Of a stretch of 64,000 nucleotides of DNA, positions 29,801 to 43,031 are shown one piece after another. Origin of the DNA: Mimachlamys varia. Lineage: Eukaryota; Mollusca; Bivalvia; Pectinida; Pectinidae. The stretch covers positions 7,374,001 through 7,438,000 of the forward strand of contig OX392527.1 of assembly GCA_947623455.1 (NCBI GenBank). Reading direction: 5' to 3'. Position numbers and translations under genes: made by a program. The notes below the pieces were generated by a model, which saw nothing but the letters and a program-made list of their open reading frames with translations, made no database searches and was not told where the DNA came from. Positions within the stretch are counted from its first letter, which is position 1. The number at the start of each line of letters is the position of its first letter.

Positions 29801-32800
29801 GCGGTGTTGTACAGGAGTCTGGGGGTCCCTGGTTACACACTCTACAATGTCCCTGTCTACCTAGATAACAACCTGGGTGTGTGGTGTTGTACAGGAGTCT
29901 GGGGGTCCCTGGTTACACACTCTACAATGTCCCTGTCTACCTAGATAACAACCTGGGTGTGTGGTGTTGTACAGGAGTCTGGGGGTCCCTGGTTACACAC
30001 TCTACAATGTCCCTGACTACCTAGATAACAACCTGGGTGTGTGGTGTTGTAAAGGAGTTTGGGGGTCCCTGGTAACACACTCTACAATGTCCCTGTCTAC
30101 CTAGATAACAACCTGGGTGTGTGGTGTTGTACAGGAGTCTGGGGGTCCCTGGTTACACACTCTACAATGTCCCTGTCTACCTAGATAACAACCTGGGTGT
30201 GTGGTGTTGTACAGGAGTCTGGGGGTCCCTGGTAACATACTCTACAATGTCCCTGTCTACCTAGATAACAACCTGGGTGTGCGGTGTTGTACAGGAGTCT
30301 GGGGGTCCGTGGTAACATACTCTACAATGTCCCTGTCTACCTAGATAACAACCTGGGTGTGTGGTGTTGTACAGGACTCTGGGGGTCCCTGGTAACACAC
30401 TCTACAATGTCCCTGTCTACCTAAATAACAACCTGGGTGTGTGGTGTACACTTACAGGACTCTGGGGGTCCCTGGTAACATACTCTACAATGTCCCTGTC
30501 TACCTAGATAACAACCTGGGTGTGCGGTGTTGTACAGGACTCTGGGGGTCACTGGTAACATACTCTACAATGTCCCTGTCTACCTAGATAACAACCTGGG
30601 TGTGTGGTGTTGTAAAGGAGTCTGGGGGTCCCTGGTAACATACTCTACAATGTCCCTGTCTACCTAGATAACAACCTGGGTGTGTGGTGTTGTACAGGAG
30701 TCTGGGGGTCCCTGGTAACATACTCTACAATGTCCCTGTCTACCTAGATAACAACCTGGGTGTGTGGTGTTGTACAGGAGTCTGGGGGTCCCTGGTAACA
30801 TACTCTACAATGTCCCTGTCTACCTAGATAACAACCTAGGTGTTTGGTGTTGTACAGGAGTCTGGGGGTCCCTGGTAACATACTCTACAATGTCCCTGTC
30901 TACCTAGATAACAACCTGGGTGTGCGGTGTTGTACAGGAGTCTGGGGGTCCCTGGTAACACACTCTACAATGTCCCTGACTACCTAGATAACAACCTAGG
31001 TGTGTGGTGTTGTACAGGAGTCTGGGGGTCCCTGGTTACACACTCTACAATGTCCCTGTCTACCTAGATAACAACCTGGGTGTGTGGTGTTGTACAGACG
31101 TCTGGGGGTCCCTGGTAACATACTCTACAATGTCCCTGTCTACCTAGATAACAACCTGGGTGTGCGGTGTTGTACAGGAGTCTGGGGGTCCCTGGTAACA
31201 TACTCTACAATGTCCCTGTCTACCTAGATAACAACCTGGGTGTGTGGTGTTGTACAGGACTCTGGGGGTCCCTGTTAACATACTCTACAATGTCCCTGAC
31301 TACCTAGATAACAACCTGGGTGTGTGGTGTTGTACAGGAGTCTGGGGGTCCCTGGTTACACACTCTACAATGTCCCTGTCTACCTAGATAACAACCTGGG
31401 TGTGTGGTGTTGTACAGGACTCTGGGGGTCCCTGGTAACATACTCTACAATGTCCCTGTCTACCTAGATAACAACCTGGGTGTGTGGTGTTGTACAGGAC
31501 TCTGGGGGTCCCTGGTAACACACTCTACAATGTCCCTGTCTACCTAGATAACAACCTGGGTGTGTGGTGTTGTACAGGAGTCTGGGGGTCCCTGGTAACA
31601 TACTCTACAATGTCCCTGTCTACCTAGATAACAACCTGGGTGTGCGGTGTTGTACAGGACTCTGGGGGTCACTGGTAACATACTCTACAATGTCCCTGTC
31701 TACCTAGATAACAACCTGGGGGTGTGGTGTTGTACAGGAGTCTGGGGGTCCCTGGTAACATACTCTACAATGTCCCTGTCTACCTAGATAACAACCTGGG
31801 TGTGCGGTGTTGTACAGGAGTCTGGGGGTCCCTGGTTACACACTCTACAATGTCCCTGTCTACCTAGATAACAACCTTAGTGTGCGGTGTTGTACAGGAC
31901 TCTGGGGTCCCTGTTAACACACTCTACAATGTCCCTGACTACCTAGATAACAACCTAGGTGTGCGGTGTTGTACAGGACTCTGGGGTCCCTGTTAACATA
32001 CTCTACAATGTCCCTGACTACCTAGATAACAACCTGGGTGTGTGGTGTTGTACAGGAGTCTGGGGGTCCCTGGTAACATACTCTACAATGTCCCTGTCTA
32101 CCTAGATAACAACCTGGGTGTGCGGTGTTGTACAGGACTCTGGAGGTCCCTGGTTACATACTCTACAATGTCCCTGACTACCTAGATAACAACCTGGGTG
32201 TGTGGTGTTGTACAGGAGTCTGGGGGTCCCTGGTAACACACTCTACAATGTCCCTGTCTACCTAGATAACAACCTGGGTGTGCGGTGTTGTACAGGAGTC
32301 TGGGGGTCCCTGGTTACACACTCTACAATGTCCCTGTCTACCTAGATAACAACCTGGGTGTGTGGTGTTGTACAGGAGTCTGGGGGTCCCTGGTTCCACA
32401 CTCTACAATGTCCCTGTCTACCTAGATAACAACCTGGGTGTGTGGTGTTGTACAGGAGTCTGGGGGTCCCTGGTTACACACTCTACAATGTCCCTGACTA
32501 CCTAGATAACAACCTGGGTGTGTGGTGTTGTAAAGGAGTTTGGGGGTCCCTGGTAACACACTCTACAATGTCCCTGTCTACCTAGATAACAACCTGGGTG
32601 TGTGGTGTTGTACAGGAGTCTGGGGGTCCCTGGTTACACACTCTACAATGTCCCTGTCTACCTAGATAACAACCTGGGTGTGTGGTGTTGTACAGGAGTC
32701 TGGGGGTCCCTGGTAACATACTCTACAATGTCCCTGTCTACCTAGATAACAACCTGGGTGTGCGGTGTTGTACAGGAGTCTGGGGGTCCCTGGTAACATA

Positions 32801-35800
32801 CTCTACAATGTCCCTGTCTACCTAGATAACAACCTGGGTGTGTGGTGTTGTACAGGACTCTGGGGGTCCCTGGTAACACACTCTACAATGTCCCTGTCTA
32901 CCTAAATAACAACCTGGGTGTGTGGTGTACACTTACAGGACTCTGGGGGTCCCTGGTAACATACTCTACAATGTCCCTGTCTACCTAGATAACAACCTGG
33001 GTGTGCGGTGTTGTACAGGACTCTGGGGGTCACTGGTAACATACTCTACAATGTCCCCGTCTACCTAGATAACAACCTGGGTGTGTGGTGTTGTAAAGGA
33101 GTCTGGGGGTCCCTGGTAACATACTCTACAATGTCCCTGTCTACCTAGATAACAACCTGGGTGTGTGGTGTTGTACAGGAGTCTGGGGGTCCCTGGTAAC
33201 ATACTCTACAATGTCCCTGTCTACCTAGATAACAACCTGGGTGTGTGGTGTTGTACAGGAGTCTGGGGGTCCCTGGTAACATACTCTACAATGTCCCTGT
33301 CTACCTAGATAACAACCTAGGTGTTTGGTGTTGTACAGGAGTCTGGGGGTCCCTGGTAACATACTCTACAATGTCCCTGTCTACCTAGATAACAACCTGG
33401 GTGTGCGGTGTTGTACAGGAGTCTGGGGGTCCCTGGTAACACACTCTACAATGTCCCTGACTACCTAGATAACAACCTAGGTGTGTGGTGTTGTACAGGA
33501 GTCTGGGGGTCCCTGGTTACACACTCTACAATGTCCCTGTCTACCTAGATAACAACCTGGGTGTGTGGTGTTGTACAGACGTCTGGGGGTCCCTGGTAAC
33601 ATACTCTACAATGTCCCTGTCTACCTAGATAACAACCTGGTTGTGCGGTGTTGTACAGGAGTCTGGGGGTCCCTGGTAACATACTCTACAATGTCCCTGT
33701 CTACCTAGATAACAACCTGGGTGTGTGGTGTTGTACAGGACTCCGGGGGTCCCTGGTAACATACTCTACAATGTCCCTGACTACCTAGATAACAACCTGG
33801 GTGTGTGGTGTTGTACAGGAGTCTGGGGGTCCCTGGTTACACACTCTACAATGTCCCTGTCTACCTAGATAACAACCTGGGTGTGTGGTGTTGTACAGGA
33901 CTCTGGGGGTCCCTGGTAACATACTCTACAATGTCCCTGTCTACCTAGATAACAACCTGGGTGTGTGGTGTTGTACAGGACTCTGGGGGTCCCTGGTAAC
34001 ACACTCTACAATGTCCCTGTCTACCTAGATAACAACCTGGGTGTGTGGTGTTGTACAGGAGTCTGGGGGTCCCTGGTAACATACTCTACAATGTCCCTGT
34101 CTACCTAGATAACAACCTGGGTGTGCGGTGTTGTACAGGACTCTGGGGGTCACTGGTAACATACTCTACAATGTCCCTGTCTACCTAGATAACAACCTGG
34201 GGGTGTGGTGTTGTACAGGAGTCTGGGGGTCCCTGGTAACATACTCTACAATGTCCCTGACTACCTAGATAACAACCTAGGTGTTTGGTGTTGTACAGGA
34301 GTCTGGGGGTCCCTGGTAACATACTCTACAATGTCCCTGTCTACCTAGATAACAACCTGGGTGTGTGGTGTTGTACAGGACTCTGGGGGTCCCTGGTAAC
34401 ACACTCTACAATGTCCCTGTCTACCTAAATAACAACCTGGGTGTGTGGTGTACACTTACAGGACTCTGGGGGTCCCTGGTAACATACTCTACAATGTCCC
34501 TGTCTACCTAGATAACAACCTGGGTGTGCGGTGTTGTACAGGACTCTGGGGGTCACTGGTAACATACTCTACAATGTCCCTGTCTACCTAGATAACAACC
34601 TGGGTGTGTGGTGTTGTACAGGAGTCTGGGGGTCCCTGGTAACATACTTTACAATGTCCCTGTCTACCTAGATAACAACCTGGGTGTGTGGTGTTGTACA
34701 GGAGTCTGGGGGTCCCTGGTAACATACTCTACAATGTCCCTGTCTACCTAGATAACAACCTGGGTGTGCGGTGTTGTACATGAGTCTGGGGGTCCCTGGT
34801 AACATACTCTACAATGTCCCTGTCTACCTAGATAACAACCTGGGTGTGTGGTGTTGTACAGGACTCTGGGGGTCCCTGGTAACATACTCTACAATGTCCC
34901 TGTCTACCTAGATAACAACCTGGGTGTGTGGTGTTGTACAGGACTCTGGGGGTCCCTGGTAACATACTCTACAATGTCCCTGTCTACCTAGATAACAACC
35001 TGGGTGTGTGGTGTTGTACAGGAGTCTGGGGGTCCCTGGTAACATACTCTACAATGTTCCTGACTACCTAGATAACAACCTGGGTGTGCGGTGTTGTACA
35101 GGAGTCTGGGGTCCCTGGTAACACACTCTACAATGTCCCTGTCTACCTAGATAACAACCTGGGTGTGTGGTGTTGTACAGGAGTTTGGGGGTCCCTGGTT
35201 ACACACTCTACAATGTCCCTGTCTACCTAGATAACAACCTGGGTGTGTGGTGTTGTACAGGAGTCTGGGGGTCCCTGGTTACACACTCTACAATGTTCCT
35301 GACTACCTAGATAACAACCTGGGTGTGTGGTGTTGTACAGGAGTCTGGGGGTCCCTGGTTACACACTCTACAATGTTCCTGACTACCTAGATAACAACCT
35401 GGGTGTGTGGTGTTGTACAGGAGTCTGGGGGTCCCTGGTAACATACTCTACAATGTCCCTGTCTACCTAGATAACAACCTGGGTATGTGGTGTTGTACAG
35501 GAGTCTGGGGTCCCTGGTAACATACTCTACAATGTTCCTGACTACCTAGATAACAACCTGGGTGTGTGGTGTTGTACAGGAGTCTGGGGGTCCCTGGTAA
35601 CACACTCTACAATGACCCTGTCTACCTAGATAACAACCTGGGTGTGTGGTGTACACTTACAGGACTCTGGAGGTCCCTGGTAACATACTCTACAATGTCC
35701 CTGTCTACCTAGATAACAACCTGGGTGTTTGGTGTTGTACAGGAGTCTGGGGGTCCCTGGTAACACACTCTACAATGTCCCTGTCTACCTAGATAACAAC

Positions 35801-36900
35801 CTGGGTGTGTGGTGTTGTACAGGAGTCTGGGGGTCCCTGGTAACATACTCTACAATGTCCCTGTCTACCTAGATAACAACCTGGGTGTGCGGTGTTGTAC
35901 AGGAGTCTGGGGGTCCCTGGTAACATACTCTACAATGTCCCTGTCTACCTAGATAACAACCTGGGTGTGTGGTGTTGTACAGGACTCTGGGGGTCCCTGG
36001 TAACATACTCTACAATGTCCCTGTCTACCTAGATAACAACCTAGGTGTTTGGTGTTGTACAGGAGTCTGGGGGTCCCTGGTAACATACTCTACAATGTCC
36101 CTGTCTACCTAGATAACAACCTGGGTGTGTGGTGTTGTACAGGACTCTGGGGGTCCCTGGTAACACACTCTACAATGTCCCTGTCTACCTAAATAACAAC
36201 CTGGGTGTGTGGTGTACACTTACAGGACTCTGGGGGTCCCTGGTAACATACTCTTCAATGTCCCTGTCTACCTAGATAACAACCTGGGTGTGCGGTGTTG
36301 TACAGGACTCTGGGGGTCACTGGTAACATACTCTACAATGTCCCTGTCTACCTAGATAACAACCTGGGTGTGCGGTGTTGTACATGAGTCTGGGGGTCCC
36401 TGGTAACATACTCTACAATGTCCCTGTCTACCTAGATAACAACCTGGGTGTGTGGTGTACACTTACAGGACTCTGGGGGTCCCTGGTAACATACTCTACA
36501 ATGTCCCTGTCTACCTAGATAACAACCTGGGTGTGTGGTGTTGTACAGGAGTCTGGGGGTCCCTGGTAACACACTCTACAATGTCCCTGTCTACCTAGAT
36601 AACAACCTGGGTGTGTGGTGTTGTACAGGAGTCTGGGGGTCCCTGGTAACATACTCTACAATGTCCCTGTCTACCTAGATAACAACCTGGGTGTGCGGTG
36701 TTGTAAAGGAGTCTGGGGGTCCCTGGTAACATACTCTACAATGTCCCTGTCTACCTAGATAACAACCTGGGTGTGTGGTGTTGTACAGGACTCTGGGGGT
36801 CCCTGGTAACATACTTTACAATGTCCCTGTCTACCTAGATAACAACCTGGGTGTGTGGTGTTGTACAGGAGTCTGGGGGTCCCTGGTAACATACTCTACA
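8881..36900. repeat. 80-bp satellite with shuffled higher-order blocks
   Basis: The same monomers continue, but the ~3-kb order is broken into blocks of about 1.2-3.4 kb. Useful anchors are a TACAGACGTCTGG unit (about 12121, 15561, 17001, 18361, 21161, 23331, 25081, 29571, 31091, 33571) and the 83-bp TACACTTAC unit. Spacing between successive anchors varies (for example 1283, 1440, 1681, 1923, 2163, 3360 bp), as expected from repeated unequal exchange. I see no gene, transposon or unique sequence in this stretch. Confidence 0.8.
26520..28945. repeat. Tandem duplication of a 15-monomer block (1202 bp)
   Basis: Two adjacent copies offset by 1202 bp share a rare 1-bp-shorter unit reading GTCTATCAGATAAC (27618 and 28820) and the TACACTTAC unit (27404 and 28606). 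1202 equals 15 x 80 with +3 for the 83-bp unit and -1 for the short unit. Carriage of a private mutation by both copies indicates a very recent event. Confidence 0.8.
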
Positions 36901-39286
36901 ATGTCCCTGTCTACCTAGATAACAACCTGGGTGTGCGGTGTTGTACATGAGTCTGGGGATCCCTGGTAACATACTCTACAATGTTCCTGACTACCTAGAT
37001 AACAACCTGGGTGTGTGGTGTTGTACAGGACTCTGGGGGTCCCTGGTTACACACTCTACAATGTTCCTGACTACCTAGATAACAACCTGGGTGTGTGGTG
37101 TTGTACAGGAGTCTGGGGGTCCCTGGTAACATACTCTACAATGTCCCTGTCTACCTAGATAACAACCTGGGTATGTGGTGTTGTACAGGAGTCTGGGGTC
37201 CCTGGTAACATACTCTACAATGTTCCTGACTACCTAGATAACAACCTGGGTGTGTGGTGTTGTACAGGAGTCTGGGGGTCCCTGGTAACACACTCTACAA
37301 TGTCCCTGTCTACCTAGATAACAACCTGGGTGTGTGGTGTTGTACAGGAGTCTGGGGTCCCTGGTAACATACTCTACAATGTTCCTGACTACCTAGATAA
37401 CAACTTGGGTGTGTGGTGTTGTACAGGAGTCTGGGGGTCCCTGGTAACACACTCTACAATGTCCCTGTCTACCTAGATAACAACCTGGGTGTGTGGTGTT
37501 GTACAGGAGTCTTGGGTTCCTGGTAACATACTCTACAATGTCCCTGTCTACCTAGATAACAACCTGGGTGTGTGGTGTTGTACAGGAGTCTGGGGGTCCC
37601 AGGTAACACACTCTACAATGACCCTGTCTACCTAGATAACAACCTGGGTGTGTGGTGTACACTTACAGGACTCTGGAGGTCCCTGGTAACATACTCTACA
37701 ATGTCCCTGTCTACCTAGATAACAACCTGGGTGTGCGGTGTTGTACAGGAGTCTGGGGGTCCCTGGTAACATACTCTACAATGTCCCTGTCTACCTAGAT
37801 AACAACCTGGGTGTGTGGTGTTGTACAGGAGTCTGGGGTCCCTGGTAACATACTCTACAATGTCCCTGTCTACCTAGATAACAACCTGGGTGTGCGGTGT
37901 TGTACTGGAGTCTGGGGGTCCCTGGTAACATACTCTACAATGTCCCTGTCTACCTAGATAACAACCTGGGTGTGTGGTGTTGTACAGGAGTCTGGGGTCC
38001 CTGGTAACATACTCTACAATGTCCCTGTCTACCTAGATAACAACCTGGGTGTGCGGTGTTGTACAGGACTCTGGGGGTCACTGGTAACATACTCTACAAT
38101 GTCCCTGTCTACCTAGATAACAACCTGGGTGTGTGGTGTTGTACAGGACTCTGGGGGTCACTGGTAACATACTCTACAATGTCCCTGTCTACCTAGATAA
38201 CAACCTGGGTGTGTGGTGTTGTACAGGAGTCTGGGGTCCCTGGTAACATACTCTACAATGTCCCTGTCTACCTAGATAACAACCTGGGTGTGCGGTGTTG
38301 TACAGGACTCTGGGGGTCCCTGGTAACATACTCTACAATGTCCCTGTCTACCTAGATAACAACCTGGGTGTGCGGTGTTGTACAGGACTCTGGGGGTCAC
38401 TGGTAACATACTCTACAATGTCCCTGTCTACCTAGATAACAACCTGGGTGTGTGGTGTTGTACAGGAGTCTGGGGGTCCCTGGTAACACACTCTACAATG
38501 TCCCTGTCTACCTAGATAACAACCTAGGTGTTTGGTGTTGTACAGGAGTCTGGGGGTCCCTGGTAACACACTCTACAATGTCCCTGTCTACCTAAATAAC
38601 AACCTGGGTGTGTGGTGTACACTTACAGGACTCTGGGGGTCCCTGGTAACATACTCTACAATGTCCCTGTCTACCTAGATAACAACCTGGGTGTGCGGTG
38701 TTGTACAGGACTCTGGGGGTCACTGGTAACATACTCTACAATGTCCCTGTCTACCTAGATAACAACCTGGGTGTGTGGTGTTGTACAGGAGTCTGGGGGT
38801 CCCTGGTAACATACTTTACAATGTCCCTGTCTACCTAGATAACAACCTGGGTGTGTGGTGTTGTACAGGAGTCTGGGGGTCCCTGGTAACATACTCTACA
38901 ATGTCCCTGACTACCTAGATAACAACCTGGGTGTGTGGTGTTGTACAGGAGTCTGGGGGTCCCTGGTAACATACTCTACAATGTCCCTGTCTACCTAGAT
39001 AACAACCTGGGTGTGTGGTGTTGTACAGGAGTCTGGGGGTCCCTGGTAACATACTCTACAATGTCCCTGTCTACCTAGATAACAACCTGGGTGTGTGGTG
39101 TTGTACAGGAGTCTGGGGGTCCCTGGTAACATACTCTACAATGTCCCTGTCTACCTAGATAACAACCTGGGTGTGTGGTGTTGTACATGAGTCTGGGGGT
39201 CCCTGGTAACATACTCTACAATGTCCCTGTCTACCTAGATAACAACCTGGGTGTGTGGTGATGTACAGGACTCTGGGGGTCCCTGG

Positions 39287-39315
39287 TTGTTGTACAGGAC
39301 TCTGGGGGTCCCTGG
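39287..39315. repeat. 29-bp partial-monomer insertion
   Basis: After GGGGTCCCTGG the array continues TTGTTGTACAGG instead of TAACATAC, repeating the TTGTACAGGACTCTG-to-CCCTGG part of the monomer once with a TTG joint. It is a sub-monomer duplication and breaks the 80-bp phase. Confidence 0.8.
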
Positions 39316-42300
39316 TAACATACTCTACAATGTCCCTGTCTACCTAGATAACAACCTGGGTGTGTGGTGTTGTACAGGACTCTGGGGGTCCCTGGTAACA
39401 TACTCTACAATGTCCCTGTCTACCTAGATAACAACCTGGGTGTGTGGTGTTGTACAGGAGTCTGGGGGTCCCTGGTAACATACTCTACAATGTTCCTGAC
39501 TACCTAGATAACAACCTGGGTGTGTGGTGTTGTACAGGAGTCTGGGGGTCCCTGGTTACACACTCTACAATGTTCCTGACTACCTAGATAACAACCTGGG
39601 TGTGTGGTGTTGTACAGGAGTCTGGGGGTCCCTGGTTACACACTCTACAATGTTCCTGACTACCTAGATAACAACCTGGGTGTGTGGTGTTGTACAGGAG
39701 TCTGGGGGTCCCTGGTAACATACTCTACAATGTCCCTGTCTACCTAGATAACAACCTGGGTATGTGGTGTTGTACAGGAGTCTGGGGTCCCTGGTAACAT
39801 ACTCTACAATGTTCCTGACTACCTAGATAACAACCTGGGTGTGTGGTGTTGTACAGGAGTCTGGGGGTCCCTGGTAACACACTCTACAATGTCCCTGTCT
39901 ACCTAGATAACAACCTGGGTGTGTGGTGTTGTACAGGAGTCTTGGGTTCCTGGTAACATACTCTACAATGTCCCTGTCTACCAAGATAACAACCTGGGTG
40001 TGTGGTGTTGTACAGGAGTCTGGGGGTCCCTGGTAACACACTCTACAATGACCCTGTCTACCTAGATAACAACCTGGGTGTGTGGTGTACACTTACAGGA
40101 CTCTGGAGGTCCCTGGTAACATACTCTACAATGTCCCTGTCTACCTAGATAACAACCTGGGTGTTTGGTGTTGTACAGGAGTCTGGGGGTCCCTGGTAAC
40201 ACACTCTACAATGTCCCTGTCTACCTAGATAACAACCTGGGTGTGTGGTGTTGTACAGGACTCTGGGGGTCCCTGGTAACACACTCTACATTGTCCCTGT
40301 CTACCTAAATAACAACCTGGGTGTGTGGTGTACACTTACAGGACTCTGGGGGTCCCTGGTAACATACTCTTCAATGTCCCTGTCTACCTAGATAACAACC
40401 TGGGTGTGCGGTGTTGTACAGGACTCTGGGGGTCACTGGTAACATACTCTACAATGTCCCTGTCTACCTAGATAACAACCTGGGTGTGCGGTGTTGTACA
40501 TGAGTCTGGGGGTCCCTGGTAACATACTCTACAATGTCCCTGTCTACCTAGATAACAACCTGGGTGTGTGGTGTACACTTACAGGACTCTGGGGGTCCCT
40601 GGTAACATACTCTACAATGTCCCTGTCTACCTAGATAACAACCTGGGTGTGCGGTGTTGTACAGGACTCTGGGGGTCACTGGTAACATACTCTACAATGT
40701 CCCTGTCTACCTAGATAACAACCTGGGTGTGTGGTGTTGTACAGGAGTCTGGGGGTCCCTGGTAACATACTTTACAATGTCCCTGTCTACCTAGATAACA
40801 ACCTGGGTGTGTGGTGTTGTACAGGAGTCTGGGGGTCCCTGGTAACATACTCTACAATGTCCCTGTCTACCTAGATAACAACCTGGGTGTGCGGTGTTGT
40901 ACATGAGTCTGGGGGTCCCTGGTAACACACTCTACAATGTTCCTGACTACCTAGATAACAACCTGGGTGTGTGGTGTTGTACAGGACTCTGGGGGTCCCT
41001 GGTTACACACTCTACAATGTTCCTGACTACCTAGATAACAACCTGGGTGTGTGGTGTTGTACAGGAGTCTGGGGGTCCCTGGTAACATACTCTACAATGT
41101 CCCTGTCTACCTAGATAACAACCTGGGTATGTGGTGTTGTACAGGAGTCTGGGGTCCCTGGTAACATACTCTACAATGTTCCTGACTACCTAGATAACAA
41201 CCTGGGTGTGTGGTGTTGTACAGGAGTCTGGGGGTCCCTGGTAACACACTCTACAATGTCCCTGTCTACCTAGATAACAACCTGGGTGTGTGGTGTTGTA
41301 CAGGAGTCTGGGGTCCCTGGTAACATACTCTACAATGTTCCTGACTACCTAGATAACAACTTGGGTGTGTGGTGTTGTACAGGAGTCTGGGGGTCCCTGG
41401 TAACACACTCTACAATGTCCCTGTCTACCTAGATAACAACCTGGGTGTGTGGTGTTGTACAGGAGTCTTGGGTTCCTGGTAACATACTCTACAATGTCCC
41501 TGTCTACCAAGATAACAACCTGGGTGTGTGGTGTTGTACAGGAGTCTGGGGGTCCCAGGTAACACACTCTACAATGACCCTGTCTACCTAGATAACAACC
41601 TGGGTGTGTGGTGTACACTTACAGGACTCTGGAGGTCCCTGGTAACATACTCTACAATGTCCCTGTCTACCTAGATAACAACCTGGGTGTGCGGTGTTGT
41701 ACAGGAGTCTGGGGGTCCCTGGTAACATACTCTACAATGTCCCTGTCTACCTAGATAACAACCTGGGTGTGTGGTGTTGTACAGGAGTCTGGGGTCCCTG
41801 GTAACATACTCTACAATGTCCCTGTCTACCTAGATAACAACCTGGGTGTGCGGTGTTGTACAGGAGTCTGGGGGTCCCTGGTAACATACTCTACAATGTC
41901 CCTGTCTACCTAGATAACAACCTGGGTGTGTGGTGTTGTACAGGAGTCTGGGGTCCCTGGTAACATACTCTACAATGTCCCTGTCTACCTAGATAACAAC
42001 CTGGGTGTGCGGTGTTGTACAGGACTCTGGGGGTCACTGGTAACATACTCTACAATGTCCCTGTCTACCTAGATAACAACCTGGGTGTGTGGTGTTGTAC
42101 AGGACTCTGGGGGTCACTGGTAACATACTCTACAATGTCCCTGTCTACCTAGATAACAACCTGGGTGTGTGGTGTTGTACAGGAGTCTGGGGTCCCTGGT
42201 AACATACTCTACAATGTCCCTGTCTACCTAGATAACAACCTGGGTGTGCGGTGTTGTACAGGACTCTGGGGGTCCCTGGTAACATACTCTACAATGTCCC

Positions 42301-43002
42301 TGTCTACCTAGATAACAACCTGGGTGTGCGGTGTTGTACAGGACTCTGGGGGTCACTGGTAACATACTCTACAATGTCCCTGTCTACCTAGATAACAACC
42401 TGGGTGTGTGGTGTTGTACAGGAGTCTGGGGGTCCCTGGTAACACACTCTACAATGTCCCTGTCTACCTAGATAACAACCTAGGTGTTTGGTGTTGTACA
42501 GGAGTCTGGGGGTCCCTGGTAACACACTCTACAATGTCCCTGTCTACCTAAATAACAACCTGGGTGTGTGGTGTACACTTACAGGACTCTGGGGGTCCCT
42601 GGTAACATACTCTACAATGTCCCTGTCTACCTAGATAACAACCTGGGTGTGCGGTGTTGTACAGGACTCTGGGGGTCACTGGTAACATACTCTACAATGT
42701 CCCTGTCTACCTAGATAACAACCTGGGTGTGTGGTGTTGTACAGGAGTCTGGGGGTCCCTGGTAACATACTTTACAATGTCCCTGTCTACCTAGATAACA
42801 ACCTGGGTGTGTGGTGTTGTACAGGAGTCTGGGGGTCCCTGGTAACATACTCTACAATGTCCCTGTCTACCTAGATAACAACCTGGGTGTGCGGTGTTGT
42901 ACAGGAGTCTGGGGGTCCCTGGTAACATACTCTACAATGTCCCTGTCTACCTAGATAACAACCTGGGTGTGTGGTGTTGTACAGGACTCTGGGGGTCCCT
43001 GG

Positions 43003-43031
43003 TTGTTGTACAGGACTCTGGGGGTCCCTGG
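43003..43031. repeat. 29-bp partial-monomer insertion, second copy
   Basis: Same joint as the fragment at 39287, offset 3716 bp, carried along by the higher-order duplication. The flanking first copy differs by one base (GTGTTGTACAGG here, GTGATGTACAGG at 39258). Confidence 0.8.
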